From DMER64 sp964600385 (lineage in GTDB: Bacteria; Bacteroidota; Bacteroidia; Bacteroidales; UBA932): a DNA stretch of 64,000 nucleotides. The notes under the pieces were generated by a model. The model was not told the DNA's origin, searched no databases, and saw only the letters and a list, made by a program, of their open reading frames with translations. Below, one piece after another: positions 8,725 through 17,714 of the stretch. Position 1 is the stretch's first letter; the number at the start of each line of letters is the position of its first letter. The DNA lies in assembly GCA_964600385.1 (NCBI GenBank), contig CAZRJC010000008.1, positions 1-64,000 on the forward strand, written 5' to 3'. A program made the position numbers and the translations under genes.

Positions 8725-10725
8725 ATGAAAAAAACATCCGTTATAACTTTGATCCCGGGAATATTTCTGTCCATATTCCTGATGAGCGTACCTTTAACCC
8801 TCCAGGCTAAAGTGAAAATCCACAGTATTTCATCTCCGGACGGCAAACTTGAGATGCAGATAGTCACAGAGACCGGCATATCATTCTGTCTGCTGCATGA
8901 GGGAACCAGGATCGTTTCGAGCGTTCCCCTGTCCATGACACTTCAGGACGGCCGGGTGCTGGGTCCCGATGCCAGACTGGTCTCGGCCAAGAAAACCACG
9001 GTTTCTGAAACCATACCCTCCCCTTTGTATAGAAAGTCCGAGATCAATGCACAATACAATCAGATTGATTTTACTTTCAAAAACGGATGGGGGCTGCAGT
9101 TCCGGCTTTACGACCAGGGAGCGGCTTACCGCTTTTATACAACCATGAAGGGAGACATTTCCATTAAGGCAGAAACGGCCGGTTACTTATTCGATAAAGA
9201 TTACGCATGCTATGTTCCCTACGCCGCACTAGAGAATAATACATTCTCGAATTCCTTCGAGAATATTTACAAGGTAACGCCCATGAGTGGAATAGACCCG
9301 GAACGGCTTGCCTTTCTGCCTCTTCTGGTATGTCTGGATAAAGGGTACAGAATGGCCCTTACCGAGTCGGACCTCGAATCGTATCCGGGGATGTACCTGC
9401 GCGGCGAAAAATCAGGTCAGGAATTTGCATTAAAAGGCGTATTTGCTCCGGTTCCATCGGAAACGAAAGTACATCCCTACCGGGGCCAGGTAATGCCTGT
9501 GGCTTATTCAGACGCTCTGGCTAATACCAAAGGCACCCGGACCTATCCATGGCGGATCATGGCTTTTGCCAATAACGACACCGAACTGCCCGTGAACGAC
9601 ATGGTTTACGCTCTTGGTGCTCCCTGCCGTATTGAAAATGCCGACTGGATCAAGCCGGGGAAAGTAGCCTGGGATTGGTGGAACAACTGGGGTATAACCG
9701 GAGTTGACTTCCCCGTAGGTATAAATACTCAGACATATAAATACTTCATTGACTTTGCTGCCGCCAACGACCTCGAATACGTTGTCCTGGATGAAGGCTG
9801 GTCATCTCCTTCCGAAGGAAATATCCTTAAATCTATACCCGAGATAGATCTGAAGGAACTGGCCACCTATGCCCGTGGCAAAAAAGTGGACCTTATTCTC
9901 TGGTGCGTTGCCTATGTCCTTGATAAGAACCTGGAAGAAGCCTGCCGTTTGTATTCAGAAATGGGTTATAAAGGATTCAAGGTCGATTTTGTGAACCGGG
10001 ACGATCAGGAAGCAGTGGACCTGAACTACCGTATTGCAGCCATGGCCGCCAAATATCACATGCTGGTGGACTTTCACGGAATGTACAAACCCGCCGGCTT
10101 TAACAGGACATATCCGAATGTCATCAATTTCGAAGGCATATTCGGACTGGAACAGTCAAAATGGAGCAAGGAAGATATGGTATCATTTGACGTGACCTTC
10201 CCTTATATCCGCATGATGGCCGGACCGGTAGATTACACCCAGGGCGGCATGCGCAACGCGGTCAAAGCCGATTTTTTCCCGGTTTACAATAATCCCATGG
10301 CAGCAGGTACACGCGCACACCAGGTAGCCACTTACGTGGTATTTGACAGTCCCCTGGTTATGCTCTGTGACAATCCTACCACATACATGAAAGAACAGGA
10401 AACCACCACTTACATTGCGGGAATCCCTACTGAATGGGACGAAACACGCATTGTGGACGGGAAAATAGGCGAATATATTGTGTCCGTACGCCGCCATGGA
10501 GACAACTGGTATGCAGGTGCCCTTACCAACTGGACGCCCCGTACCATTACGCTCGATTTGTCCTTCCTGGAACCGGGACGTACCTACAAGGCCAGGATAT
10601 TCCGCGACGGTGTGAACTCACACAGACACGCTACAGATTATAAGGTTGAAGAAAGGGAAGTCACCAGCAAAGACAGCCTTACTCTTCGGTTAAGCCCGGG
10701 AGGAGGCTTCGCGATATGCTTTTAA
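8725..10725 (+). CDS. GH97 retaining glycosidase, probably alpha-galactosidase
   Basis: The 666-aa exported protein has the signal peptide MKKTSVITLIPGIFLSIFLM...LQA, the N-terminal GH97 beta-sandwich (about 25-280), the (beta/alpha)8 barrel with KVAWDWWNNWG, and a C-terminal beta domain. GH97 contains inverting alpha-glucosidases (SusB) and retaining alpha-galactosidases. The barrel motif GFKVDFVNRDD carries Asp421 where the retaining branch has its nucleophile and inverting enzymes do not. This points to alpha-galactosidase. It probably shares an mRNA with the GDPD-GH2 fusion 13 bp upstream, so both alpha- and beta-galactosides could be processed in the periplasm. Its last 47 bp overlap the 3' end of the convergent zeta-like kinase gene. 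Confidence 0.88.
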   Translation: MKKTSVITLIPGIFLSIFLMSVPLTLQAKVKIHSISSPDGKLEMQIVTETGISFCLLHEGTRIVSSVPLSMTLQDGRVLGPDARLVSAKKTTVSETIPSPLYRKSEINAQYNQIDFTFKNGWGLQFRLYDQGAAYRFYTTMKGDISIKAETAGYLFDKDYACYVPYAALENNTFSNSFENIYKVTPMSGIDPERLAFLPLLVCLDKGYRMALTESDLESYPGMYLRGEKSGQEFALKGVFAPVPSETKVHPYRGQVMPVAYSDALANTKGTRTYPWRIMAFANNDTELPVNDMVYALGAPCRIENADWIKPGKVAWDWWNNWGITGVDFPVGINTQTYKYFIDFAAANDLEYVVLDEGWSSPSEGNILKSIPEIDLKELATYARGKKVDLILWCVAYVLDKNLEEACRLYSEMGYKGFKVDFVNRDDQEAVDLNYRIAAMAAKYHMLVDFHGMYKPAGFNRTYPNVINFEGIFGLEQSKWSKEDMVSFDVTFPYIRMMAGPVDYTQGGMRNAVKADFFPVYNNPMAAGTRAHQVATYVVFDSPLVMLCDNPTTYMKEQETTTYIAGIPTEWDETRIVDGKIGEYIVSVRRHGDNWYAGALTNWTPRTITLDLSFLEPGRTYKARIFRDGVNSHRHATDYKVEEREVTSKDSLTLRLSPGGGFAICF

Positions 10726-11278
10726 GCCGGTCGTAATCGGACTGGTTATAGATTTTTAATTCTCTGACTCCGGAGCCCTCTGCTATCAAGGTAGAGGGCG
10801 ATTCGGAGTTATTTATTAATAGCCACCGGTCGCAGAGGGGCATATAAATGGTAAACAGATTTTTTAAACCCGACCAATACCGTCTGCGAATCACATTTTC
10901 GGGAATGGAGTGCCCTCCAGCCTGTACACGGCTCTGTACCCTTTCTATGGCCAGTTCCGGACTGTTCAGCCAGAAATAAACCAGCTGAATCTTGTAACCC
11001 TTCTTTTTGGTTTTCTCAATAAGATTGGCATACGAACGTACAGCTAGAGTGGTTTCAAACGCAAAATCATTTTTTGAATCGGTAAGTGCTTTTATCCGTT
11101 TAAGCATAACACGTCCGGCGTCTATGGCAGCATGAGTGAGATCAAAGGGGGCAATGCCTCTCGCAATCTCGTCCGAATTGACAAAATTCCGGCACTGCAG
11201 CATTTCCGACAAGATGGTATAGGAGGCAGTTGTTTTTCCGGCCCCGTTACAACCACTTATTACATACATGGTGGGCAT
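10679..11278 (-). CDS. Zeta-toxin-like P-loop kinase
   Basis: The 199-aa protein begins MPTMYVISGCNGAGKTTAS with a Walker A motif (GCNGAGKTT) at the very N-terminus. It then shows FVNSDEIARGIAP and FAFETTLA (the acceptor-site Asp and Glu region of zeta/PezT kinases) and the arginine-rich RVQSRVQAGGHSIPENVIRRRYWSGL lid. Zeta toxins phosphorylate UDP-N-acetylglucosamine. Chromosomal relatives of this length are often annotated only as AAA/zeta-family ATPases. No antitoxin gene is adjacent: the upstream neighbour is a divergent RNA methyltransferase. The ATG at 11278 is preferred because a perfect TACATTTG lies exactly 4 nt before it. Confidence 0.8.
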   Translation of the reverse strand: MPTMYVISGCNGAGKTTASYTILSEMLQCRNFVNSDEIARGIAPFDLTHAAIDAGRVMLKRIKALTDSKNDFAFETTLAVRSYANLIEKTKKKGYKIQLVYFWLNSPELAIERVQSRVQAGGHSIPENVIRRRYWSGLKNLFTIYMPLCDRWLLINNSESPSTLIAEGSGVRELKIYNQSDYDRLKSISRSLLPGLTEE

Positions 11279-11282
11279 AATG

Positions 11283-11311
11283 CAAATGTACACGAAAATC
11301 CTTTACCTTTG
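11283..11311. promoter_or_regulatory. Face-to-face promoters, zeta-like kinase and RNA methyltransferase
   Basis: A minus-strand TACATTTG (11283-11290) ends 4 nt before the kinase ATG. A plus-strand TACCTTTG (11304-11311) ends 6 nt before the methyltransferase ATG. The two boxes are 13 bp apart. Transcription should start at or within a few nucleotides of each ATG. Confidence 0.7.
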
Positions 11312-11317
11312 TTTTCT

Positions 11318-11872
11318 ATGCGAAGAAAAATCCCCAACAGAGAACTCAAACGGCTCACGCCGGAACAATTCCTTCACAGTAAGCGCATTCCGGTTGTTTT
11401 GGTGCTCGACAATGTCCGCAGTCAGCACAACATCGGCTCGGCCTTTCGCACTTCAGACGCGTTTGCCCTGGAACACATATACCTTTGCGGCATTACGGCC
11501 TGTCCGCCTTCGGCCGAGATTCATAAATCGGCTCTTGGCGCCGAGGATACCATGGAATGGACGTATTTCCCGAACACCATGGACGCCGTACAGTCACTGA
11601 AAGCTAAGGGGTACCTTGTTATTGCGGTTGAGCAGGCCGAGGGAGCCTTCCGGCTCGACACCTATGTGCCCCGGGACGACCAAAAAGTTGCACTGATCTT
11701 TGGGAACGAGGTAAAAGGCGTTCAACAGCAAGTGGTTGACGCATGTGACGCCTGCATTGAGATTCCACAGTACGGTACAAAACACTCATTGAATGTTTCT
11801 GTGTCTGTTGGAGTGGTCCTGTGGCACTTTCTTCTTACCGGCCCAGCAAAGTCTGGTAAATCTCTACCGTAG
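11318..11872 (+). CDS. SpoU/TrmH-family RNA 2'-O-methyltransferase
   Basis: The 184-aa protein starts at the ATG at 11318 (MRRKIPNRELKRL). All three SPOUT motifs of the TrmH family are present: LDNVRSQHNIGSAFRTSDAF (motif 1, with the catalytic Arg), ALIFGNEVKGV (motif 2) and IEIPQYGTKHSLNVSVSVGVVLW (motif 3), which together form the AdoMet-binding knot. It methylates ribose in a tRNA or rRNA; the target position cannot be read from sequence. It has no N-terminal RNA-binding extension. The TACCTTTG box lies only 6 nt upstream of the ATG, so the mRNA probably has little or no leader. Its last 38 bp overlap the convergent metF. Confidence 0.9.
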   Translation: MRRKIPNRELKRLTPEQFLHSKRIPVVLVLDNVRSQHNIGSAFRTSDAFALEHIYLCGITACPPSAEIHKSALGAEDTMEWTYFPNTMDAVQSLKAKGYLVIAVEQAEGAFRLDTYVPRDDQKVALIFGNEVKGVQQQVVDACDACIEIPQYGTKHSLNVSVSVGVVLWHFLLTGPAKSGKSLP

Positions 11873-12707
11873 CACGGGATTTGTTCAGGGTATAGAAATG
11901 TAGCCCGGGGGCCCCCATCATAAGCAAGTCACGGCATTGTTTAATGGCAAAATCCATCCCTGCCTTATACACAGCTTTTGGATCATTTTTATATATCTCC
12001 AGCTGTTCCTGAAAAACAGGCGGGATAGTGGTGTTGGAGAGTTTTACAAAACGTTCCAATTGTGAATAGTGGGTCAGGGGAATGATTCCCGGAATAATGC
12101 GGCAACTTATGCCCTCTTCACGAGCCCGGCGCACAAAATCGAAATATTGGGTATTATCAAAGAAAAATTGCGTTATCAGAAAATCGCAGCCGGCATCCAC
12201 TTTTTCCTTCAAGTGTTTTATATCGGTAGTGGCATCGGGAGCTTCGGGGTGCACCCCGGGATAGCATCCCCCGCCAATACAGCAATCCGGAAAATGTTTG
12301 CGGGCAAAAGCCACCAGTTCCGTTGCGTTGGCAAAACCGTCCTTCACTGGCATATAGCCTGTGCCCGAACCTTTCTGGGGATCTCCCCTGAGGAGCATGA
12401 AATTCTGAAGGCCTCTGGTGCGTAATTCAGAAAGATCCTGCAGTGCCCGGTTCCTGGATGTATTGACACAGGTATAATGAGCCATCGTATTAATACCCAC
12501 TTTGTTCTTCAGGTAATCCACAAGTTCGAACGTACGGTTCTGGTTAGACCCTCCCGCTCCGTATGTCACGGTAACAAATGAAGGGCTTAGCCTCATGAGC
12601 TGGCCTATATTAATACCAAAATCGACTGCCGATATCTCGTCCTTGGGAGGATAGAATTCAAAAGAATACGTTTTTACCGATTCCCGAAAAATTTCCGTGA
12701 GTTTCAT
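11835..12707 (-). CDS. metF: 5,10-methylenetetrahydrofolate reductase
   Basis: The 290-aa FAD-dependent TIM-barrel enzyme reduces methylene-THF to 5-methyl-THF, the methyl donor used by MetH. Recognisable segments are SFEFYPPKDE near the N-terminus (with the conserved catalytic Glu), FVTVTYGAGGS, the LLRGDPQKG flavin-binding stretch and CDFLITQFFFDNTQYFDFV. Length and order match bacterial MetF. It starts 13 bp after the metH stop on the same strand, so the two steps of methionine methylation are co-transcribed. The stop overlaps the methyltransferase gene on the other strand. Confidence 0.95.
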   Translation of the reverse strand: MKLTEIFRESVKTYSFEFYPPKDEISAVDFGINIGQLMRLSPSFVTVTYGAGGSNQNRTFELVDYLKNKVGINTMAHYTCVNTSRNRALQDLSELRTRGLQNFMLLRGDPQKGSGTGYMPVKDGFANATELVAFARKHFPDCCIGGGCYPGVHPEAPDATTDIKHLKEKVDAGCDFLITQFFFDNTQYFDFVRRAREEGISCRIIPGIIPLTHYSQLERFVKLSNTTIPPVFQEQLEIYKNDPKAVYKAGMDFAIKQCRDLLMMGAPGLHFYTLNKSRATVEIYQTLLGR

Positions 12708-12720
12708 TTCTGCCAGTATT

Positions 12721-15700
12721 TTATTTATGTACCGAAAAATAGTGTGCCCGGGAATGCTCCAGATACATGCCGCAAAGCGAAGCTCCGGGTTCCATCATAT
12801 AGGAAGAAGTCAGCCGGACATCCAGCGTTTCCTCTGCTTCCAGCAATTCCATCACTTCTTTTTTCAGCGAATGAGCGGGACAGGAAGGATATCCGAATGC
12901 CGGACGTATGCCGCGGATTCCACCATCGCGTGCCGGCATGAATTCCCTGTGCAGGTATTCACTGCAAGCCTCGACTATACGGTCCAGAAGCGATTTCAGG
13001 AGTAAAGACCTGTAAATATCACCTTCTGCACTAAACGCATGAACCTGTTTTTCCATTTCCCGGGAAGATGCAGTAATTGCAAACAATCCGGCATATGCTG
13101 GTTTTTTACCTGGTTCTGACTGCACTACAAAATCGCTCAGACAGCAGTTAGGCTGATTATCTTCGTGTCGCAGCAGATCCCTTTCCATTGGCAAATCGAG
13201 GATCACGCTGTCAAGTGAATCGTCCGCATAAAAAAGAATATGATCATCAGGTGTGGAAAACGCAGGCCAGAATCCGGCTACGGCACGCGCATGGGCCACA
13301 TCACCGTATTTGCCGGCAATCAGTTCGTCAAGCAAATCAGCGGCATCGGCAATCAACTGCCCCGATTGTATTACAAATCCTTCTTTTTCACGGGTCCTTG
13401 AGCTCATTTCCCAGGCACTCAGGAAAGCGTTCCAATTGATGAGCGGCTTCAACAAAGCAAACGGGATTTTCATCTCACGTTTTCCTGTAAAGGGAGGCAC
13501 GAAATCTTCCGCAGCAGCTTGTTTCCCTTCATCTGTCCATCTATTGGCCCTTGCTTCCGAGACAGATAATAACTGACGTTTGCTGTGCTTGAATTCATAG
13601 GCCCTGCGCAGTTTTTCCTGTGAGGTTCTTATTTCCTGTACAAAAGCATATTTTACTGAAGAATCTTTGGAGAAATAGCGGGAAAGATACGTGATATTCC
13701 GGGCGGCATCGGCACAATGCAATACCAGACCGTTGTATTCGGGGGCAATTCTCAGGGCTGTGAATTCTTCCGATGTAGTGGCACCTCCAATAAGAAGCGG
13801 AATTGTCAGCCCGTCCTGCCGCATGGCACGTGCAACGGCTACCATCTCATCCAGCGAAGGAGTAATCAATCCGCTCAGACCCACAAACTGCGCCTTATGT
13901 TCCAGAGCAGCCTCTACCACACGGTGAGTGGGAACCATGACACCCAGATCGATAATACAGTAGTGGTTGCACTCCATTACCACTGAAACGAGATTCTTGC
14001 CTATATCGTGTACATCGCCCTTAACAGTGGCTATGATACCGCAAATGGTCTCCTGCGCATTGCCCCTGGCAAGCGCTTTTTCTTTTTCGGCCTGCATTCT
14101 TGGCTGCAGCAGGGCAACGGCACGCTTCATCACTCTGGCGGTCCTGACCACCTGAGGTAGGAACATCTTCCCTTCCCCGAATAATTTTCCGACCCTCGTC
14201 ATGCCCTCCATGAGAGGCCCTTCAACAATATCAAGCCCCGAGGCAGCCTCGGACGCGTCAAGGTCCTCGGCCAGATATTTTTCAATCCCGTGTATCAATG
14301 CATGAGTAAGCCGTTCGGAGGGAGTTCCCGAGCGCCATGCCTCAACGGCTGTTTCCATGCCGGGCTTCTGATCCGCTCCGGCAACTATCCGGGAGGCCAA
14401 ATCCACCAGGCGGGCGGTTGCCTCTTCGTCGGAATCGAGTACCGCGTCTTCCACTGCTTTCCGCAACACCGGAGGGATGTCGTCATATGCAGGTTGTGCA
14501 CCGGGCTTGATGATAGCCATATCCAATCCGGCCGCAATGGCGTGATACAGGAAGACAGTGTGCATGGCTTCCCTCACCGTATCGTTCCCACGAAAGGCAA
14601 AAGAGAGGTTGCTCACCCCACCGCTTACCAGTGCACCGGGTAAATTCTTTTTAATATACCGCACAGTCTCTATGAAATCCACCGCAAAGCTGCGATGTTC
14701 CTGCATGCCCGTGGCAATAGTCAGGATATTGGGATCGAACAGTATGTCTGACGGATTGAACCCGGCTTCTTGTGTAAGGATGTTGTATGCACGTGTACAA
14801 ATGGTTTTCCTCCGCTCCAGGGTGGTAGCCTGTCCTTCTTCATCAAAAGCCATAACGACAGCGGCTGCTCCGTATTGCTTTATTAGCCGGGCTTTCCTCA
14901 GGAATTCATCATGTCCTTCTTTCAGGCTTATTGAATTCACTATGGATTTTCCCTGGACGCACTGCAATCCGGCTTCAAGGACTTCCCAACGTGAAGAATC
15001 GATCATGACCGGTACCCGGGCAATGGCCGGATCCGATCCCAGGAGCAGCAGGAATTCGCGCATGGCAATGGGTGCATCCAGCATGGGATCGTCCATGTTT
15101 ACATCAATGATGTGTGCCCCGTCGTCAACCATCCGGCGGGCAATGTCCAGTGCTTCGCTGTAATTCTTGTCTTTAATGAGGCGGGCAAATTTACGGCTCC
15201 CGGCCACGTTCGTACGCTCGCCCACGTTCAGAAAACGAATGGGATCGAGCACTCTCAGGGGTTCCAGCCCGCTGAAAGAAGGAACGGACCACTTGTTGGC
15301 CGCAGCTATAGGTATTTTTCTTACGGGAACATCCAGCGAACGGACCATGCGGGCAATGGCCGCTATATGATCCGGTGTGGTTCCGCAGCATCCTCCAATA
15401 ATGTTCACCAGACCCTCCTCAACAAAGGGGCGGACCGTCCGGGCCATGATTTCCGGAGTCTGCGTATATTTCCCGAACATGTCCGGAAGACCGGCATTGG
15501 GATGAGCACTCACAAATAAGGGAGCCTCGGCAAACGTCCGGATGAAAGGCAGCATGGCATCAGCTCCGAAAGAGCAGTTCAGCCCAATACTGAAAAGGTT
15601 GGCATGACTTACCGAGACCAGGAAAGCATCAAGGGTTTGTCCGGACAGGATCCGGCCTCCGGCATCGGCGACCGTGGCAGACAACATGACGGGAATTTCC

Positions 15701-16239
15701 GGAGCTTCCCTTGAAATGGCAAATAATGCGGCTTTCGCATTGAGGGTATCGAATACTGTCTCTACCAGAAAAAGATCAGCACCTCCGTCCTTCAAGCCTC
15801 TGACCTGTTGGGCATAAGCCTCCACCAGCGTATTGAAATCGACAGCACGTGCACCGGGATTGTTGACGTCCGGCGATATCGAGGCCGATTTATTGGTAGG
15901 GCCAATAGAACCGGCCACCAGACACGCGCCTGCGGCCCTGGCAAGAGCCACGGCTGTGCGGTTCATCTGGTATACTTTGTCTTCCGTTCCGTATTCCTGT
16001 TGGGAAACGGTGTTGGCGTTAAAAGTGTTTGTTGTTATAATATCCGCCCCGGCTTTTACATAGGCTTCGTGAATCGCCTGAATCAAAGCGGGTTGAGTAA
16101 GCACCAATAAATCGTTGTTCCCGTCCGCTCCGGAAGGAAAAGAGGGGCTATAGCGCTGAATCATAGTGCCCATAGCCCCATCAAGAATAAGTACCCGTTC
16201 AGATAAAAACTTCCCGGGCAGACTATTTAGCCAGTTCAC
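12721..16239 (-). CDS. metH: Cobalamin-dependent methionine synthase
   Basis: The 1172-aa protein contains all MetH modules in order. The homocysteine domain has LDGAMGTMIQRY, the zinc Cys in GLNCSFGAD and the Cys pair in GGCCGTTPDHI. The pterin domain has NVGERTNVAGSRKF. The cobalamin cap is followed by the B12 domain (GDVHDIGKNL with the axial His, then VGLSGLITPSLDEM). The C-terminal AdoMet reactivation domain has GIRPAFGYPSCPAHS. It transfers the methyl group from 5-methyl-THF to homocysteine. The start is a GTG at 16237-16239, overlapping the upstream small gene by 17 bp; the next ATG would cut into the LDGAMGT motif. No cobalamin riboswitch is visible upstream, where the genes are packed without space. 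Confidence 0.95.
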   Translation of the reverse strand: MNWLNSLPGKFLSERVLILDGAMGTMIQRYSPSFPSGADGNNDLLVLTQPALIQAIHEAYVKAGADIITTNTFNANTVSQQEYGTEDKVYQMNRTAVALARAAGACLVAGSIGPTNKSASISPDVNNPGARAVDFNTLVEAYAQQVRGLKDGGADLFLVETVFDTLNAKAALFAISREAPEIPVMLSATVADAGGRILSGQTLDAFLVSVSHANLFSIGLNCSFGADAMLPFIRTFAEAPLFVSAHPNAGLPDMFGKYTQTPEIMARTVRPFVEEGLVNIIGGCCGTTPDHIAAIARMVRSLDVPVRKIPIAAANKWSVPSFSGLEPLRVLDPIRFLNVGERTNVAGSRKFARLIKDKNYSEALDIARRMVDDGAHIIDVNMDDPMLDAPIAMREFLLLLGSDPAIARVPVMIDSSRWEVLEAGLQCVQGKSIVNSISLKEGHDEFLRKARLIKQYGAAAVVMAFDEEGQATTLERRKTICTRAYNILTQEAGFNPSDILFDPNILTIATGMQEHRSFAVDFIETVRYIKKNLPGALVSGGVSNLSFAFRGNDTVREAMHTVFLYHAIAAGLDMAIIKPGAQPAYDDIPPVLRKAVEDAVLDSDEEATARLVDLASRIVAGADQKPGMETAVEAWRSGTPSERLTHALIHGIEKYLAEDLDASEAASGLDIVEGPLMEGMTRVGKLFGEGKMFLPQVVRTARVMKRAVALLQPRMQAEKEKALARGNAQETICGIIATVKGDVHDIGKNLVSVVMECNHYCIIDLGVMVPTHRVVEAALEHKAQFVGLSGLITPSLDEMVAVARAMRQDGLTIPLLIGGATTSEEFTALRIAPEYNGLVLHCADAARNITYLSRYFSKDSSVKYAFVQEIRTSQEKLRRAYEFKHSKRQLLSVSEARANRWTDEGKQAAAEDFVPPFTGKREMKIPFALLKPLINWNAFLSAWEMSSRTREKEGFVIQSGQLIADAADLLDELIAGKYGDVAHARAVAGFWPAFSTPDDHILFYADDSLDSVILDLPMERDLLRHEDNQPNCCLSDFVVQSEPGKKPAYAGLFAITASSREMEKQVHAFSAEGDIYRSLLLKSLLDRIVEACSEYLHREFMPARDGGIRGIRPAFGYPSCPAHSLKKEVMELLEAEETLDVRLTSSYMMEPGASLCGMYLEHSRAHYFSVHK

Positions 16240-16498
16240 TTATCTTTTGAAATAAAGCATCAACCTCTTTGATCAAATCTTCTTTTATTGCCTTGAAATA
16301 AGGTTTTACAGGATTATCCTGAATATTGTTGATCCGGTCGAACATTCGATCCCTCAATTCAACAGCCTCGTTTATCACGGCTATTACTTTATCTTCGTTC
16401 TTATCGGGATTGATGTAAATAAAGGTGCAGCAGTCTGAAATCACTTCATCAACTAAATAATCTACATCTTTCTTAAGTGTTCTTAAATTGTTAGGCAT
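16223..16498 (-). CDS. Small conserved-looking protein of unknown function
   Basis: The 91-aa acidic, mostly helical protein (MPNNLRTLKKDVDYLVDEVI...) has no signal peptide or membrane segment. I do not recognise a domain, although I believe similar small proteins occur in other Bacteroidales. It lies 26 bp after the epimerase stop and overlaps the GTG start of metH by 17 bp. It is therefore translated from the same mRNA and may be translationally coupled to metH. Coding is supported by its position and lack of alternatives, not by a known family. Confidence 0.7.
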   Translation of the reverse strand: MPNNLRTLKKDVDYLVDEVISDCCTFIYINPDKNEDKVIAVINEAVELRDRMFDRINNIQDNPVKPYFKAIKEDLIKEVDALFQKISELAK

Positions 16499-16524
16499 AA
16501 TTATATATTTTGTTTAAAAATGTT

Positions 16525-17694
16525 TTATAAGGGTTCAACGCCAATTCCGGGCTTGTCTTCCAGGGTGATCCTGCCTTCCACTACTTTCATGCCGGTAAAA
16601 CAGTCATTGGCAATAAGCCAGTTACCGTCCAGATCGGCCCAGTTTAACTGGGAGGCGAATTGTGCAGCGGCAGAAATAGCCACGGAAGTTTCGGTCATAC
16701 AACCCATCATTATCTTCATGTTCAGGGTCCTGGCCAAAGACACCATTTCGCGTGCTTCGCGCATGCCGGTGCACTTCATGAGTTTGATGTTAATCCCGTC
16801 ATAAGCTCCTTTGAGTTTCATGATATCGGAAAGGCGCTGGCAGGCTTCATCGGCAATGACAGGCAGCGGACTGCGGTCATGCAGCCAGGCCTGATCGTCA
16901 AGCAGCAGTTTTGGCATAGGCTGTTCAATCATCTCAATTCCCTTCCCGGCAAGCCATTCAATCATCTTCAGCGCATGAGACTTGTCTTTCCAGCCCTGAT
17001 TGGCGTCAATGACAATTGGAAGATCCGTAATCTCACGAATGGTATTGATCATGGTCTTGTCGTTCTCTTCCGAATTGCCCAGTTTGACTTTTATAAGATT
17101 GTATTCAAGACATTCGCGGGTTTTCTTGCGGACTTCCTCTTTATCTATAGAACCGTCGGGAGCATATGCCAGCCCTACTGTTACCGAAGTGCTGGGCAGA
17201 TTCTGGTTGCTCCATCCCCAGATCTTCCACCAGGGTTGTCCCATGATTCTACCGCACAGGTCATGCAGGGCAATGTCAACGGCACATTTGGCGGCCGTAT
17301 TATTGGTACAGATACTGTCTACGTAAGTAAGGATTTCCTCCATCTGGAAAGGCGAGCTAAAACGGCCAAGGTCCACTTTTTTCAGAAATTCAATCACAGA
17401 GGCCGTCGTTTCGCCCAGGTAGGGAGGCATGGAAGCCTCGCCGTAACCGGTATAGCCGTTCCAGGAAATACGGGTAAGCACAATAGGCGTTGTGGAACGT
17501 GAGAAATTAGCGATAGTGAAAACATGTTTCATTTTGGCCTCGAAAGGCTCAAAAGTCAATTCCATTTTTCCGGAAGCCGGTTTTTTTTGTTGTCCCGGCC
17601 TGCCTTTGGCAAAGAGATCTGCCGGACTGGTTACAGCCGCAGTAGCCGCCAACACGGCAGAAGTCTTCAAAAAATTTCGTCTTGAACAGTTCAT
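16525..17694 (-). CDS. Exported dipeptide (L-Ala-D/L-Glu type) epimerase, enolase superfamily
   Basis: The 389-aa protein starts with a twin-arginine signal (MNCSRRNFLKTSAVLAATAAV). It continues as a muconate-lactonizing-type enolase-superfamily enzyme. Key residues are visible: IKVKLG with the first catalytic Lys, VIDANQGW, MIEQPMP and VIADEAC with the three metal ligands Asp/Glu/Asp, and NIKLMKCTG with the second Lys. L-Ala-D/L-Glu epimerases convert murein dipeptides into usable L,L-dipeptides. The gene immediately upstream (20 bp) is an NlpC/P60 endopeptidase of the kind that releases L-Ala-D-Glu, which supports this substrate. A Tat signal on such an epimerase implies periplasmic action. 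Confidence 0.88.
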   Translation of the reverse strand: MNCSRRNFLKTSAVLAATAAVTSPADLFAKGRPGQQKKPASGKMELTFEPFEAKMKHVFTIANFSRSTTPIVLTRISWNGYTGYGEASMPPYLGETTASVIEFLKKVDLGRFSSPFQMEEILTYVDSICTNNTAAKCAVDIALHDLCGRIMGQPWWKIWGWSNQNLPSTSVTVGLAYAPDGSIDKEEVRKKTRECLEYNLIKVKLGNSEENDKTMINTIREITDLPIVIDANQGWKDKSHALKMIEWLAGKGIEMIEQPMPKLLLDDQAWLHDRSPLPVIADEACQRLSDIMKLKGAYDGINIKLMKCTGMREAREMVSLARTLNMKIMMGCMTETSVAISAAAQFASQLNWADLDGNWLIANDCFTGMKVVEGRITLEDKPGIGVEPL

Positions 17695-17714
17695 TTTGTT
17701 TCTCTTTAAGTTGC

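Noticed and set aside
10679..11278. Complete toxin-antitoxin system
   Set aside because: Only the kinase is present; there is no small antitoxin gene on either side.
11873..16530. Possible cobalamin or SAM riboswitch for metH/metF
   Set aside because: The genes overlap or are separated by at most 26 bp, leaving no room for a riboswitch, and no matching sequence was seen.
16660..17502. 280-codon plus-strand open frame opposite the dipeptide epimerase
   Set aside because: No domain, no start signals; the enolase-superfamily residues are on the minus strand.
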